Shown one piece after another: positions 49,722 through 58,827 of a DNA stretch of 64,000 bases. The stretch's first letter is position 1. Each line of letters starts with the position of its first letter. The notes beneath the pieces are model-generated. The model had not been told where the DNA came from. It did no database searches and worked only from the letters and a program-made list of their open reading frames with translations. The position numbers and the translations under genes are program-made. Origin of the DNA: Rhodococcus sp. P1Y. GTDB taxonomy: Bacteria; Actinomycetota; Actinomycetes; Mycobacteriales; Mycobacteriaceae. The stretch covers positions 5,600,001 through 5,664,000 of the forward strand of contig NZ_CP032762.1 in the NCBI RefSeq assembly GCF_003641205.1, in the 5' to 3' direction.

Positions 49722-51097
49722 GATGCTCGTACTCCTTCTCGCTCGACGTCGTACGCCTGACTCTCATGGGGGTGGCTCAGGCCCAGATGATCGCGCAGTG
49801 TGGTTCCGGTGTACTCCGTGCGGAAGCTGCCACGATCCTGCAGTTCGGGAATCACCTTGTCCACGAACTCGTCCAAGCCTGCAGGGGTGATGTGCGGGAC
49901 GAGAATGAACCCGTCGCTCGCGTCGTTCTGTACGTAGCTGTCGATTTCGTCGGCAACCTGAGCCGGCGTGCCGACGAACTGCTGCCGCGTCGTCACCTCG
50001 ATGATCAGCTCCCGAATACTCAGGTTGCCGGCCTCCGCACGTTCGCGCCACTCCCGCGCCACGGCAGCAGGATCTCCGTGCCGGACCCGCCCTCGTGTGA
50101 TGTTCACATCGTCGGTCGGGTCTTCCTTCGGAAGCGGCCCGTCCGGATCGTATTCGGAAAGATCACGCCCCCAGACCTGTTCGAGGAACGAAATCGCTGT
50201 CTGCGGACCGACTTGCTGAAGTCGAATGTGGTGGGCGCGTTCTTCGGCGTCCTCAGGTGTATCACCGAGGACGAAGGTCGCGGCGGGCAGCACCTTCAGA
50301 TCGCTGCGCTCGCGCCCGTACTTCGCCAATCTTCCTTTCACGTCGGCGTAGAACGCCTGACCGGCCTCCAGCGTCCCGTGGATCGTGAAGATGGCGTCTG
50401 CTTTCGCCGCCCCGAACTCTCGGCCCTCGTCCGAGTCACCTGCCTGAAGCAGCACCGGGTGTCCCTGTGGGCTGCGCGGAACGGTGAACGCCGCATCGAT
50501 GTCGAACTGCGGTCCGGTGTGTCGAACCTGCGCAATGGATTCCGCGCGTGCAAACACCCCGTTCTCACGATCGACGACGAGTGCGTCCGGCGCCCAGCTG
50601 TCCCACAGTTCTCGTGCGACATCGACGATTTCGCGAGCACGCACGTACCGATCGGCTCGGTCCAGATATCCGCCACGACGGAAGTTCTCACCGGTGAACG
50701 CATCCGAGGAGGTAACCATGTTCCAGGCCGCGCGCCCGGCGGACAGATGGTCGAGCGACGCGAACTGCCTGGCGAGCTCGAACGGCTCGTTGAACGTGGT
50801 GTTGATCGTGCCCGCCAGGCCGAGGTGCGTGGTCACCGCCGCAAGCGCGTTCAGAACCGTGAGAGTGTCCGGTCGACCGACGACGTCGAGATCGTGAATA
50901 CGACCCCGGTGCTCCCGGAGCCTGAGACCTTCGGCGAGAAAGAAGAAGTCGAACAGTCCACGTTCCGCGGTCTCCGCGAGGTGAACGAACGAATCGAAGT
51001 CGATCTGGCTCTTCGATTCCGGATCGGCCCACACCGTGGTGTTGTTGACGCCGGGAAAATGCGCGCCGAGGTGAATCTGCTTCTTGCGAGAAGTCAC
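49718..51097 (-). CDS. LLM flavin monooxygenase (NtaA/SnaA/DszA family)
   Basis: This 459-residue monooxygenase starts IHLGAHFPGVNNTTVWADPE and has LSAGRAAWNMVTSSDAFTGE, NFRRGGYLDRADRYVRAREI and GTTLRDHLGLSHP at the end. It is a close paralogue of the 60220-61611 product. It requires reduced FMN from elsewhere. The GTG start overlaps the upstream monooxygenase stop as GTGA. Expected role: oxidative cleavage of a sulfone or sulfonate. Confidence 0.9.
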   Translation of the reverse strand: MTSRKKQIHLGAHFPGVNNTTVWADPESKSQIDFDSFVHLAETAERGLFDFFFLAEGLRLREHRGRIHDLDVVGRPDTLTVLNALAAVTTHLGLAGTINTTFNEPFELARQFASLDHLSAGRAAWNMVTSSDAFTGENFRRGGYLDRADRYVRAREIVDVARELWDSWAPDALVVDRENGVFARAESIAQVRHTGPQFDIDAAFTVPRSPQGHPVLLQAGDSDEGREFGAAKADAIFTIHGTLEAGQAFYADVKGRLAKYGRERSDLKVLPAATFVLGDTPEDAEERAHHIRLQQVGPQTAISFLEQVWGRDLSEYDPDGPLPKEDPTDDVNITRGRVRHGDPAAVAREWRERAEAGNLSIRELIIEVTTRQQFVGTPAQVADEIDSYVQNDASDGFILVPHITPAGLDEFVDKVIPELQDRGSFRTEYTGTTLRDHLGLSHPHESQAYDVEREGVRAS

Positions 51098-52197
51098 TGC
51101 GATACTCCCTCTACTGCATAACGATTGACCGGACGAGCGAGGCCGAGACGAGTCCTCAACAGGCCTTCCCGTTCAGCTGGCTTCCACGGCAGATGCGGAA
51201 GGACGTACTGCGCGATGTTCTGCAGAGACTGCGACAACGCCAACGGTCGCAGCGTCACCCCGTCGACGACGCCGGACTCACGCAGTTCGGTCAGCAGCGA
51301 CACCAGTTCGGCACCGTCGCCTCGGAAGGTCACCGATTCGGGGACGTAGGGCGACCACGAGTTCAGCTGGTCCACATCCGCTGCTGCGGTATCGGACACC
51401 TGGACTTCGAGATCCAGAAGGACGTGAACGCTCGCCGGGTCCCGCCCTACGGCAACGACAGCGCGACGGACACGAGCCGCGAGAACTGCCGCGTCCTCGA
51501 CGGTTGACGCGGCGATCCGGACGACGTCTGCGCGATGTACAGCCACGCCCGTCGAGTGTGCATCGTCGGCACGCACCACCACGACCGGCTGTCCCTGCGG
51601 CGAACGCGGTGTGATCGAAGGGCCCTTGACCGAGAAGAACTCGCCTTCGAAGTCGATGTAGTGCAGCTTGTCTCGATCGATGAACCTACCGGTGGACGTG
51701 TCACGGATCTCCGCGTCATCCTCCCAGCTGTCCCACAGTCCGGTGACCACCTCGACGGCGTCGTCTGCTTCACGCCACAGCGAGTCATCGGTCTGTGCTG
51801 CTTTGCGGCCGAACAGATCTGCCTGGGTCGTGCCTCTGGACACCGCGACCTCCCATCCGGCCCGCCCCTTGGACGCGAAGTCGATGCTCGCAATCTGCTT
51901 GGACACGTGGAACGGTTCGGTGTGGGTGACCGTCACGGTAGGGACGAGACCGATGGACCGGGTCACCGCAGCGACCCGCGCAGCGACCGATGCGGCGTCG
52001 AGCCTGCCGCGTTCGGAACCGTCGCCGCTCTGCAGTGCGAAGGAATCGGGAACGAACGCGATGTCGATCCCGGCTCGGTCTGCCAGCTCGATGTGATCGG
52101 TCCAGTACTGCGCGGTGAACAGTTCTTCCGCGCGGGAGTCTGCGCGACGCCACGCCTGCGGGTGAATACCCGCACCCTGGAAGTCGACGGCAATCAA
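51094..52197 (-). CDS. LLM flavin monooxygenase
   Basis: This luciferase-like protein of about 367 residues has IAVDFQGAGIHPQAWRRADS, DFASKGRAGWEVAVSRGTTQ, GLWDSWEDDAEIRDTSTGRF and DRDKLHYIDFEGEFFSVKGP. It is paralogous to the 61613-62647 product. The likely start is a TTG at 52197 with GAGGAG upstream; a GTG at 52215 overlapping the ATPase stop is the alternative. It couples the peptide-type importer to the monooxygenase group. Confidence 0.85.
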   Translation of the reverse strand: MIAVDFQGAGIHPQAWRRADSRAEELFTAQYWTDHIELADRAGIDIAFVPDSFALQSGDGSERGRLDAASVAARVAAVTRSIGLVPTVTVTHTEPFHVSKQIASIDFASKGRAGWEVAVSRGTTQADLFGRKAAQTDDSLWREADDAVEVVTGLWDSWEDDAEIRDTSTGRFIDRDKLHYIDFEGEFFSVKGPSITPRSPQGQPVVVVRADDAHSTGVAVHRADVVRIAASTVEDAAVLAARVRRAVVAVGRDPASVHVLLDLEVQVSDTAAADVDQLNSWSPYVPESVTFRGDGAELVSLLTELRESGVVDGVTLRPLALSQSLQNIAQYVLPHLPWKPAEREGLLRTRLGLARPVNRYAVEGVSQ

Positions 52198-52207
52198 GAA
52201 CTTCTCC

Positions 52208-53803
52208 TCAGGCACGAACTGCCTCCTTGTCGACCGAGCCACCGGGAATCGCGACAAGCAATTCTCGTGTGTACTCGCGCTGTGGTGAATCGAATATCTG
52301 TGCAGTCGGCCCGTATTCGACGATCGAACCGGCCTGCATGACGGCAACGGTGTCGCTGATCTGGCGCACGACGGCAAGATCATGAGAGATGAACAGGTAG
52401 CTGAGATCGAGTCCGGTCTGCAGTTCGTCGAGAAGATCGAGGATCTGAGCCTGGACCGACACGTCGAGCGCGGACACCGGTTCGTCGAGAACCACCAATT
52501 CCGGTCGCAGCGCCAGCGCGCGAGCGATCGCCACCCGCTGACGTTGTCCGCCGGACAGTTCCGACGGCCGGCGGCGAAGGTAGTCGGCGGGGAGAGCAAC
52601 CTGGTCGAGCAGTTCGGTGACACGCTTGCCGCGTTCCGCCGAAGAACCGACCTTGAACGCGTCGAGGGGCTCTCGAATGATCTGCTCGACAGGTAGTTTC
52701 GGGTTGAGCGACGCGTACGGGTTCTGGTAAACGATCTGCACTCGGCGCCGAAGTGCCCGTAACTCCGAGCCCTTCAGGGACGCAACGGAAGTTCCGTCGA
52801 AGTCGACGGAACCGGAGGTCGGCGTCTCCAGTCCGATGGTGATGCGAGCGAGCGTCGACTTTCCCGAACCCGATTCGCCGACGAGCGAGACCGTCCGGCC
52901 GCGGTGGACCGTGAACGACGCCGATGTCACCGCGTCCAAGTTCACCCCACGCCCGATACGGAACGTCTTCGATACGTCGGTCACAGTCAGGATCGAGCGC
53001 GTGTCGGTTCGCGCGGGCCGCAGGGTCGTTCCCAAGCTCGGGGCCGCAGCCAGCAGCGACTTGGTGTACTCGTGCTTCGGGTTGGCCAGAATCTCTGCCG
53101 TCGGACCAGTTTCGACGATCCGGCCCTTGCTCATCACGACCAGTCGGTCAGCGCGATCGGCGGCGACACCCAGATCGTGCGTGATGAGCAACACCGCAGC
53201 ACCAGTTTTCGCGATGCGTTCGTCGAGGTGGTCGAGAATACGGCGCTGGACGGTCACGTCGAGCGCACTCGTCGGCTCGTCGGCGATGACGAGCTCCGGC
53301 CTGCAGGCGAGTGCGATGCCGATGAGTACGCGCTGACGCTGTCCACCGGACAGGTCCTGCGGGTACTGACGCGCACGTACTTCCGGATTGTCGATGCCGG
53401 CTTCGGTGAGGATGCGGATGGCCTCGACCTTGGCGGACCGCTTGGTGGCGAGCCCGTGTACGCGGAGCACCTCGGCGACCTGCTCACCGATCCTGACGAC
53501 GGGGTTCAGCGACGTCGTCGGATCCTGAGGCACGAGGCCGATGTGCGCTCCGCGCAGGCGATCGAGGGTCTTTTCGGACGCGTCGTCGATGCGGTCTCCA
53601 TCGAATCGAACCGTTCCGCCGGTGACGTGACCGGTGCCGGCGAGCAGCCCGATGATCGCGTGCGCAGTCGTCGACTTGCCCGAACCGGACTCGCCGACCA
53701 CGGCGACGACCTCGCCCTTGGCGACCGTCAACGACACGCCGGACACAGCGTTCGTGTCACCGTACGAGACCTGGAGATTCTCGACTTCGAGGACCGGACT
53801 CAT
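52208..53803 (-). CDS. Peptide-type ABC importer, double ATP-binding protein (DppD-DppF fusion)
   Basis: This 531-residue protein holds two complete ABC ATPases. The first has [26 protein letters not shown] and [12 protein letters not shown]; the second has [26 protein letters not shown] and [12 protein letters not shown]. Fused DppD-DppF proteins power importers of peptides, nickel, opines or glutathione. The ATG at 53803 overlaps the DppC gene by 4 bp; longer upstream reading in this frame is not coding. Confidence 0.93.
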   Translation of the reverse strand: MSPVLEVENLQVSYGDTNAVSGVSLTVAKGEVVAVVGESGSGKSTTAHAIIGLLAGTGHVTGGTVRFDGDRIDDASEKTLDRLRGAHIGLVPQDPTTSLNPVVRIGEQVAEVLRVHGLATKRSAKVEAIRILTEAGIDNPEVRARQYPQDLSGGQRQRVLIGIALACRPELVIADEPTSALDVTVQRRILDHLDERIAKTGAAVLLITHDLGVAADRADRLVVMSKGRIVETGPTAEILANPKHEYTKSLLAAAPSLGTTLRPARTDTRSILTVTDVSKTFRIGRGVNLDAVTSASFTVHRGRTVSLVGESGSGKSTLARITIGLETPTSGSVDFDGTSVASLKGSELRALRRRVQIVYQNPYASLNPKLPVEQIIREPLDAFKVGSSAERGKRVTELLDQVALPADYLRRRPSELSGGQRQRVAIARALALRPELVVLDEPVSALDVSVQAQILDLLDELQTGLDLSYLFISHDLAVVRQISDTVAVMQAGSIVEYGPTAQIFDSPQREYTRELLVAIPGGSVDKEAVRA

Positions 53804-54690
53804 GATTTTCCACCTTCGAGTGCATGTCCGACGCGGTGCGCGGACAGGACGACGGCGACGATGACCAGGCCGGGCAGAGTCGTCATCCACCACGCCGTTG
53901 CGAGGAAGTTCCTTCCCTCCGAGATCAACGAGCCCCACTCGGGGGTCGGTGGAACCGCTCCGAATCCGAGGAAGCTCAGCGCGGAGACAGCGAGCACGGC
54001 CATACCGAATTCGACTGCGGCGAGAGCGATGACGGGACCGTACGAGTTGCGCAGGATATGGCGACGGAACACGTTGTACCACCGAACACCCGACGCGTAT
54101 GCGGCCTCGACGTAGAGCGAGCGCCTCACGCGCAGAACTTCGGACCGCATCACGCGTGCGAAGTTGGCGATGAGCGAGACACCGACGGCGATGGCGACAT
54201 TGCGCGTTCCGAAGCCGAGTGCGGTGACCAAAGCTAGCGAAAGCAGAAGCGCCGGGATCGACAGCAGCACATCGACGATGCGCATCAGGACGGCATCCAC
54301 GATGCCGCCCACTGCGCCGGCGAGCAGCCCGATCAGTGACCCGACGATCAACGCGATGGCAACGGCGGCCAACGTTGCCGTCAGTGACAACCCGGCACCG
54401 TGCACGACGCGTGTGTACAGGTCGCGGCCGATGTTGTCGGTACCGAACCAGTGTGCAGCGCTCGGGCCCTGAAGTTTGTCCGCCGGGACTCCTTTGAGGG
54501 GGTCGCCGCTCGCGAACACCCCGGGGAACAGCGCTAAGCCCACCGCGAGACCGAGGACGACGATCGAGATGGCCAACCACAAGTTTTTCACGAGTGATCG
54601 CGCACGAGGCTTCCGGCGGCTCGGACCTGGCTTCGCCTCGACAGGTTCGGTCGCGTCGAACGTTTCCGCGCGAGTCAGGATGTCAGACAT
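53800..54690 (-). CDS. Peptide-type ABC importer permease (DppC-like)
   Basis: This 296-residue permease has the OppC/DppC pattern: a basic cytoplasmic N-terminus, [20 protein letters not shown], and the coupling loop around [20 protein letters not shown] with [14 protein letters not shown] after it. It overlaps the DppB gene by 8 bp. Confidence 0.92.
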   Translation of the reverse strand: MSDILTRAETFDATEPVEAKPGPSRRKPRARSLVKNLWLAISIVVLGLAVGLALFPGVFASGDPLKGVPADKLQGPSAAHWFGTDNIGRDLYTRVVHGAGLSLTATLAAVAIALIVGSLIGLLAGAVGGIVDAVLMRIVDVLLSIPALLLSLALVTALGFGTRNVAIAVGVSLIANFARVMRSEVLRVRRSLYVEAAYASGVRWYNVFRRHILRNSYGPVIALAAVEFGMAVLAVSALSFLGFGAVPPTPEWGSLISEGRNFLATAWWMTTLPGLVIVAVVLSAHRVGHALEGGKS

Positions 54691-55657
54691 GGGCTTTCTC
54701 CTTCACCGGTGCGCTCGACGCGTACTCGGAGACGATGCGCGGATCGATCAGCGGATAGAACAGATCGACCGCGAGATTGACCACGACGAACACCAACGAC
54801 GTCAGGACCACGATGCCCTGGACCACCGGGATGTCCTGAGCGAGCACCGACGTCTGGGTGAGCCTTCCGACACCTGCTCGAGAGAACACCGTCTCGACGA
54901 CGACCGAGCCCGCCAGCAAGTTGCCGACGAGTACGCCCGCGATGGTGAATGCCGGGATCGACGACAACCGCGCGACGTGCTTGGTCTGCACGCGAAGGCG
55001 TGAGACACCCTTCGCACGAGCCGATTCGACGAACGGTTGCTTCCACGTGGTGGTCATCGAGGTGGCGAGAACCTGCGCGATGACCGCGCCGGTCGGCAGC
55101 GCCAACGTGATGGCCGGCAGGACCAGCGAGGACACGCCCTGGTCACCGAATGCAGGGAAGATCCGCAGCTGGAACGAGAACACCTGCAGTAGAAGCAGTC
55201 CGACCCAGAAGGTCGGCACCGCCACACCCAGCGGTGGAATCGAGAACAGGACTGTACGAAGCCAGTTGATCTTCGTGTAGGTCGCGAAGAACGCGACGGT
55301 AGTGCCGAAGAGCAGGGCCAGCACGAGAGCCGTCGTCGCCAACGCCAGTGTGCTCGGCAGGGCGTCGAAGATTGCCGTCGTGACCTTCTGACCAGTGGCG
55401 ATGGAGAAACCGAAGTCACCGCGCACTGCGCCGCTGAGAGAGTTCCAGTACTGGACCCAGACGGGCTGATCGAGTCCGTAACGTGCCTGCAGTTCCGCGA
55501 TGGCGGCGGCGTCCACCGGCGTTCCCGAACCCGCCGCGTCGGCAGCGATGCTGACCGGGTCGGACGGAAGAAGGAACAGCACTATGAACGAGATGGTGAA
55601 CGCCGCCCACAAGACCGCTACGGCCTGCAGTACGCGCAGTGCGAGATAACGAATCAT
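54683..55657 (-). CDS. Peptide-type ABC importer permease (DppB-like)
   Basis: This 324-residue permease has MIRYLALRVLQAVAVLWAAF, LQARYGLDQPVWVQYWNSLS, and the EAA-type loop FVESARAKGVSRLRVQTKHV. It pairs with the DppC-like permease. It begins 2 bp after the binding-protein stop. Confidence 0.92.
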   Translation of the reverse strand: MIRYLALRVLQAVAVLWAAFTISFIVLFLLPSDPVSIAADAAGSGTPVDAAAIAELQARYGLDQPVWVQYWNSLSGAVRGDFGFSIATGQKVTTAIFDALPSTLALATTALVLALLFGTTVAFFATYTKINWLRTVLFSIPPLGVAVPTFWVGLLLLQVFSFQLRIFPAFGDQGVSSLVLPAITLALPTGAVIAQVLATSMTTTWKQPFVESARAKGVSRLRVQTKHVARLSSIPAFTIAGVLVGNLLAGSVVVETVFSRAGVGRLTQTSVLAQDIPVVQGIVVLTSLVFVVVNLAVDLFYPLIDPRIVSEYASSAPVKEKAHV

Positions 55658-55659
55658 GA

Positions 55660-57276
55660 TTACTGTCCGCTCAGCCAGGTGTCGAAGAACTGCAGTCGCG
55701 CCGAGGCCTCGAACTTCAGATCCTGGACATTCGCGCCTGCTCCGATTGCTTGGGAGAGCTCGATCGTCGGGATCCAGAGGCCGTTGTCGAGGACCTGCTG
55801 CTGCGCGGCGGCGATGATCGCATTGCGTTCGGCAGTGTCCGTCGTCGCGAGTTCGTTCGTGAGCGATGCGTCGAGATCAGGAATCGGTCCGCGCGCGTTC
55901 AGGTTTCGACCGTCGATCGCGAAGCTGGTCCGCAGTATGTCGCCGTCGGCCCGTGTGCTGTTGTAATAGTTCGCGTCGTAATCCTTGGTGTTCTGACGCG
56001 CCGTCGATTCCGGCACCGAGACCAGCTCGAGCTGAAGGTCGACGCCGACGTCGCGCAATTGCTGCTGCGTCAGTTCGAGAATCGCCTGGTTGCCAGCGAA
56101 AACAGCGGCGAACATGACCTTGAACGAGAGCTTCTGACCGTCCTTCTCACGGATGCCGTCCGGGCCGGGAACCCAACCCGCTGCGTCCAGAATCGACTTG
56201 GCCTTCTCCGGGTCGTACGTGACGTCGGACAGTTCCGTGTAGCCCGGCGTCTTGCTTGCAAGAGTGCTGGTCGCCGTCCTGAAATCGGGACCGAGGACGG
56301 TGTCGACGAGTTCTTGGCGATTGATCGCAGGGACCAGGGCCTTACGCACCTCGGGGTCCTGGAGTACGCCGCGCGTGACATTCGGCTGAATCCCGAACGG
56401 AACACCTGGGTTCGAGGTGGTGAGGATCTGTCCGCCGGTCGCCTCGATCTGTGGAGCATCCTGGGGAAGTGCATCCGAAATGGCGTCGAGCTGGCCCGAG
56501 GACAGGCTTCCTGTCCTGACCCCTGATTCGGGCACGACGGTGAATTCGATGGTGTCCAGGTATGCCTCACCATCGTGGGCGAACACATCGGATCCCCAGT
56601 CGTATCCGGCCCGCTTGGCGAGGGTGACCGAGCGGTCCTGCTGGTAGTCCGCATATGTGAACGGACCGCTGCCGATGTTGTTTCCGCTGCAGCGGTCTTC
56701 GGCCGGCTTGGCGACCGTCTCAGGCGACTGGATGCCGAGCTGCGTCGTCGAACTTGCCTGCAGGAACTGTGCGTTCGGGCCGGTGAAGTCGATGCGGGCC
56801 GTCAGTGGATCGACGACGGTCGTGCCCTCGTACCCGAAGAGGTAGCTGCCCCCGAGTGGTGCTTTCGCGGTGGTCAGCACATTCACGATCGAGTCGAAGT
56901 TCGCCTTGACCGCTTCCGCGTCGACCGGCGTCCCGTCGCTGAACGTCACGCCATCCTTGAGCTTGAACGTGAAGGACGATGCGTCCGGAGCGACCTCCCA
57001 GCTGTCGGCGAGCCACGGGGTGATTTCGCCTGTGTCCGGATCTTGGTCGGTGAGCGAATCCACCACCTGGCGAGCTACGTAGATGGTCTGATTGGTGGCC
57101 GATTGTGCAGGATCCGAGCAGGACGGGGCACCGGACAGCCCGTATCGCAGGGTGCCGCCCGCAGTCGGCTCCCCCGCATCTGCACTGCTCGACGTGGAAC
57201 CACCGCCGCACGCGGTGAGAACGACGCTCAGGGCAGCGAGTGTGCTGACGCCTGCGAAAACGGAACGAGAGGACAC
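55660..57276 (-). CDS. Peptide-type ABC importer substrate-binding lipoprotein
   Basis: This 538-residue SBP family 5 protein has a lipoprotein signal with lipobox VLTAC followed by a Gly/Ser linker. The binding fold shows DSWEVAPDASSFTFKLKDGV, TFSDGTPVDAEAVKANFDSI and late VPESTARQNTKDYDANYYNS. The GTG at 57276 is chosen because GGAG lies 7 bases upstream and the signal peptide starts there. It is the first large gene after the riboswitch and leader peptide, so its cargo is probably an organosulfur compound such as a thiol peptide; this is inference. Confidence 0.9.
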   Translation of the reverse strand: MSSRSVFAGVSTLAALSVVLTACGGGSTSSSADAGEPTAGGTLRYGLSGAPSCSDPAQSATNQTIYVARQVVDSLTDQDPDTGEITPWLADSWEVAPDASSFTFKLKDGVTFSDGTPVDAEAVKANFDSIVNVLTTAKAPLGGSYLFGYEGTTVVDPLTARIDFTGPNAQFLQASSTTQLGIQSPETVAKPAEDRCSGNNIGSGPFTYADYQQDRSVTLAKRAGYDWGSDVFAHDGEAYLDTIEFTVVPESGVRTGSLSSGQLDAISDALPQDAPQIEATGGQILTTSNPGVPFGIQPNVTRGVLQDPEVRKALVPAINRQELVDTVLGPDFRTATSTLASKTPGYTELSDVTYDPEKAKSILDAAGWVPGPDGIREKDGQKLSFKVMFAAVFAGNQAILELTQQQLRDVGVDLQLELVSVPESTARQNTKDYDANYYNSTRADGDILRTSFAIDGRNLNARGPIPDLDASLTNELATTDTAERNAIIAAAQQQVLDNGLWIPTIELSQAIGAGANVQDLKFEASARLQFFDTWLSGQ

Positions 57277-57380
57277 CGAGGCACTCCGGATCTGTGAAGG
57301 ACGCCGAATAGGGCACACCGTTACGGCACACCTGATTCGAGCGGTACGGGAAGAAAGAAAGAAATCTGGCTGTAGAAGCG

Positions 57381-57500
57381 TCAGCCGCGACAGATCGAGC
57401 CGGTCAATCGGCACAGATCGAGATGAATGCGGCCCCAGGCCGTCACGAAACCTTCACCCACGGCGTGCACAGACGCTGGGCGGCGAGGGGTGGTGCTCAT
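57381..57500 (-). CDS. Cysteine-containing leader peptide (putative attenuator)
   Basis: A 39-codon frame starts at the ATG at 57500, seven bases after a GGAGG site, and ends GRIHLDLCRLTGSICRG. The ending matches the HIDLxRLxSxLCR pattern of short putative leader peptides found before sulfur-assimilation operons in actinobacteria. The cysteines are residues 30 and 37. Known mycobacterial cases are cysteine-responsive attenuators. The 104 bp to the binding-protein gene contain GGTGTGCC repeats but no obvious terminator hairpin. Confidence 0.8.
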   Translation of the reverse strand: MSTTPRRPASVHAVGEGFVTAWGRIHLDLCRLTGSICRG

Positions 57501-57608
57501 CGTTCCTCCATCGGTCCCGGCGGTAGCACCCTCACCCGCGTTTCACTAGCCCCGCGGGGGGTTGCTGCGACGTCGTAGAGCCAGGTCTCTCGGTCGCTCT
57601 GGATGGTG
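57501..57608 (-). promoter_or_regulatory. SAM-type riboswitch (SAM-I/IV-variant-like), copy 2
   Basis: On the minus strand this reads CCATCCAGAGCGACC, GAGACCTGGCTC, CGACGTCGCAGCAACCCC, GGGTGCTACCGCCGGGA and CGATGGAGG. It aligns with copy 1. Paired stems differ in a compensating way: GCGG/CCGC there, GCGAC/GTCGC here; CCTGGC/GCCAGG there, CCTGGC/GCCGGG here. The closing stem CCATC (57602-57606 region) with GATGG (57508-57512) overlaps the GGAGG ribosome site of the leader peptide, 8 bases away. Confidence 0.87.
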
Positions 57609-57663
57609 TTGCGTGGTCGAGTGTACGAGCACGAGGGCCCGCGGCGCCAATTGGGGTTGTTTC

Positions 57664-58827
57664 CTACGTAGTAACAGGGGAATGACCGGTGCGTACGAGC
57701 GGCAACACGCCACGGCCGAAGTGTTCGGCCTCTTCCCGGTGGGGGTAGCCGGAGAAAATGAACTCGTCGATGCCGGCAGCCACGTATTCGCGGATGCGGT
57801 CGGCGACCTCGTCGTGACTTCCGACGAGGGCGGTTCCTGCACCCCCGCGTACGAGCCCGAATCCGGCCCACAAATTCGGCGAGACAACGAGCTTGTCCCG
57901 GTCTCCCCCGTGCAGATCCAGCATGCGGCGCTGCCCTTCGGAACCGATGCTGCGCAACGCCTTCTGCCTGCGAGCGATGAGGTCGTCGTCGAGATCGGAG
58001 ATGAGATCGTCTGCCACTGCCCAGGCCTCGTCGGACGTGTCCCGTGTGATGACGTGCAACCGAATTCCGCCCCTGATCGTTCGGCCTTTCCTTGCTGCGG
58101 CCTTCTCGACCACCGAAATCTTCTCGGCCACTTGTGCGGGCGGCTCGCCCCAGGTCAGGAACACGTCGGCTTCAGCTGCAGCGACCTCGATCGCGGCAGG
58201 CGAGGATCCGCCGAGGTAGACGTCGGGCAATGGAACCGGTGGGTGGCCACCGAAGCCGCCGCCGTTCGGGCGGTCGACCGTGTAGAAGTCGCTGTCGACC
58301 GCAACCGGCTTGCCGTCACCGACAGCCCGTGCGATCTCCAGAAACTCCTGTGCCCGACGGTAACGCGCGTCCTTACCGAGGGTGTCGCCGTAGGCGCGCT
58401 GTTCGATGTCGTCGCCCCCGACGACAACATTGAGTAGCGCACGCCCACCGGACAACCGCTGGAACGTGCTGACCATCTGCGCCGACAGCACGGGCGCGAC
58501 GGCGCCAGGCCGGAACGCGACGAGGAACTTCAGGTTCTTCGTCGCTGCAATCAGCGCCGAGGTGACGAGCCATGCGTCCTCACAGTGCCCGCCGGTCGGC
58601 GTCAGAGCAGCGTGGAATCCGAGCCGGTCGACGGTCTGGGCAATCTGCGTCAAGTACTCGAGCGACGCCTCGCGGTGGCCTGTGTCCGCCACGGCTTCGT
58701 CGGTAGCGCCGATCCCGACGCCGTGTGAGGCCCCGCCGAGGCGTTCGTCGTCACCTCCGGTGGGAAGGAACCACGAGAATTTCGGTCCAGTCATGGCAGG
58801 AGCGGAGCCTGGGGAGTGAGAAGTCAT
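57664..58827 (-). CDS. ssuD: FMNH2-dependent alkanesulfonate monooxygenase
   Basis: This 387-residue enzyme cleaves alkanesulfonates to aldehyde and sulfite. It has the SsuD start KFSWFLPTGGDDERLGG, RLGFHAALTPTGGHCEDAWL, FLVAFRPGAVAPVLSAQMVS and LNVVVGGDDIEQRAYGD, and ends FSGYPHREEAEHFGRGVLP. A second start codon (MTGPKF) lies 11 codons in. It overlaps the MFS gene by 4 bp and ends 55 bp before the second riboswitch. Confidence 0.93.
   Translation of the reverse strand: MTSHSPGSAPAMTGPKFSWFLPTGGDDERLGGASHGVGIGATDEAVADTGHREASLEYLTQIAQTVDRLGFHAALTPTGGHCEDAWLVTSALIAATKNLKFLVAFRPGAVAPVLSAQMVSTFQRLSGGRALLNVVVGGDDIEQRAYGDTLGKDARYRRAQEFLEIARAVGDGKPVAVDSDFYTVDRPNGGGFGGHPPVPLPDVYLGGSSPAAIEVAAAEADVFLTWGEPPAQVAEKISVVEKAAARKGRTIRGGIRLHVITRDTSDEAWAVADDLISDLDDDLIARRQKALRSIGSEGQRRMLDLHGGDRDKLVVSPNLWAGFGLVRGGAGTALVGSHDEVADRIREYVAAGIDEFIFSGYPHREEAEHFGRGVLPLVRTGHSPVTT

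Noticed and set aside
57277..57380. Intrinsic attenuator hairpin between leader peptide and binding-protein gene
   Set aside because: Only GGTGTGCC direct repeats and a pyrimidine-rich TTTCTTTCTTTC stretch were seen; no convincing stem plus T-tract, so the attenuation mechanism is left open.
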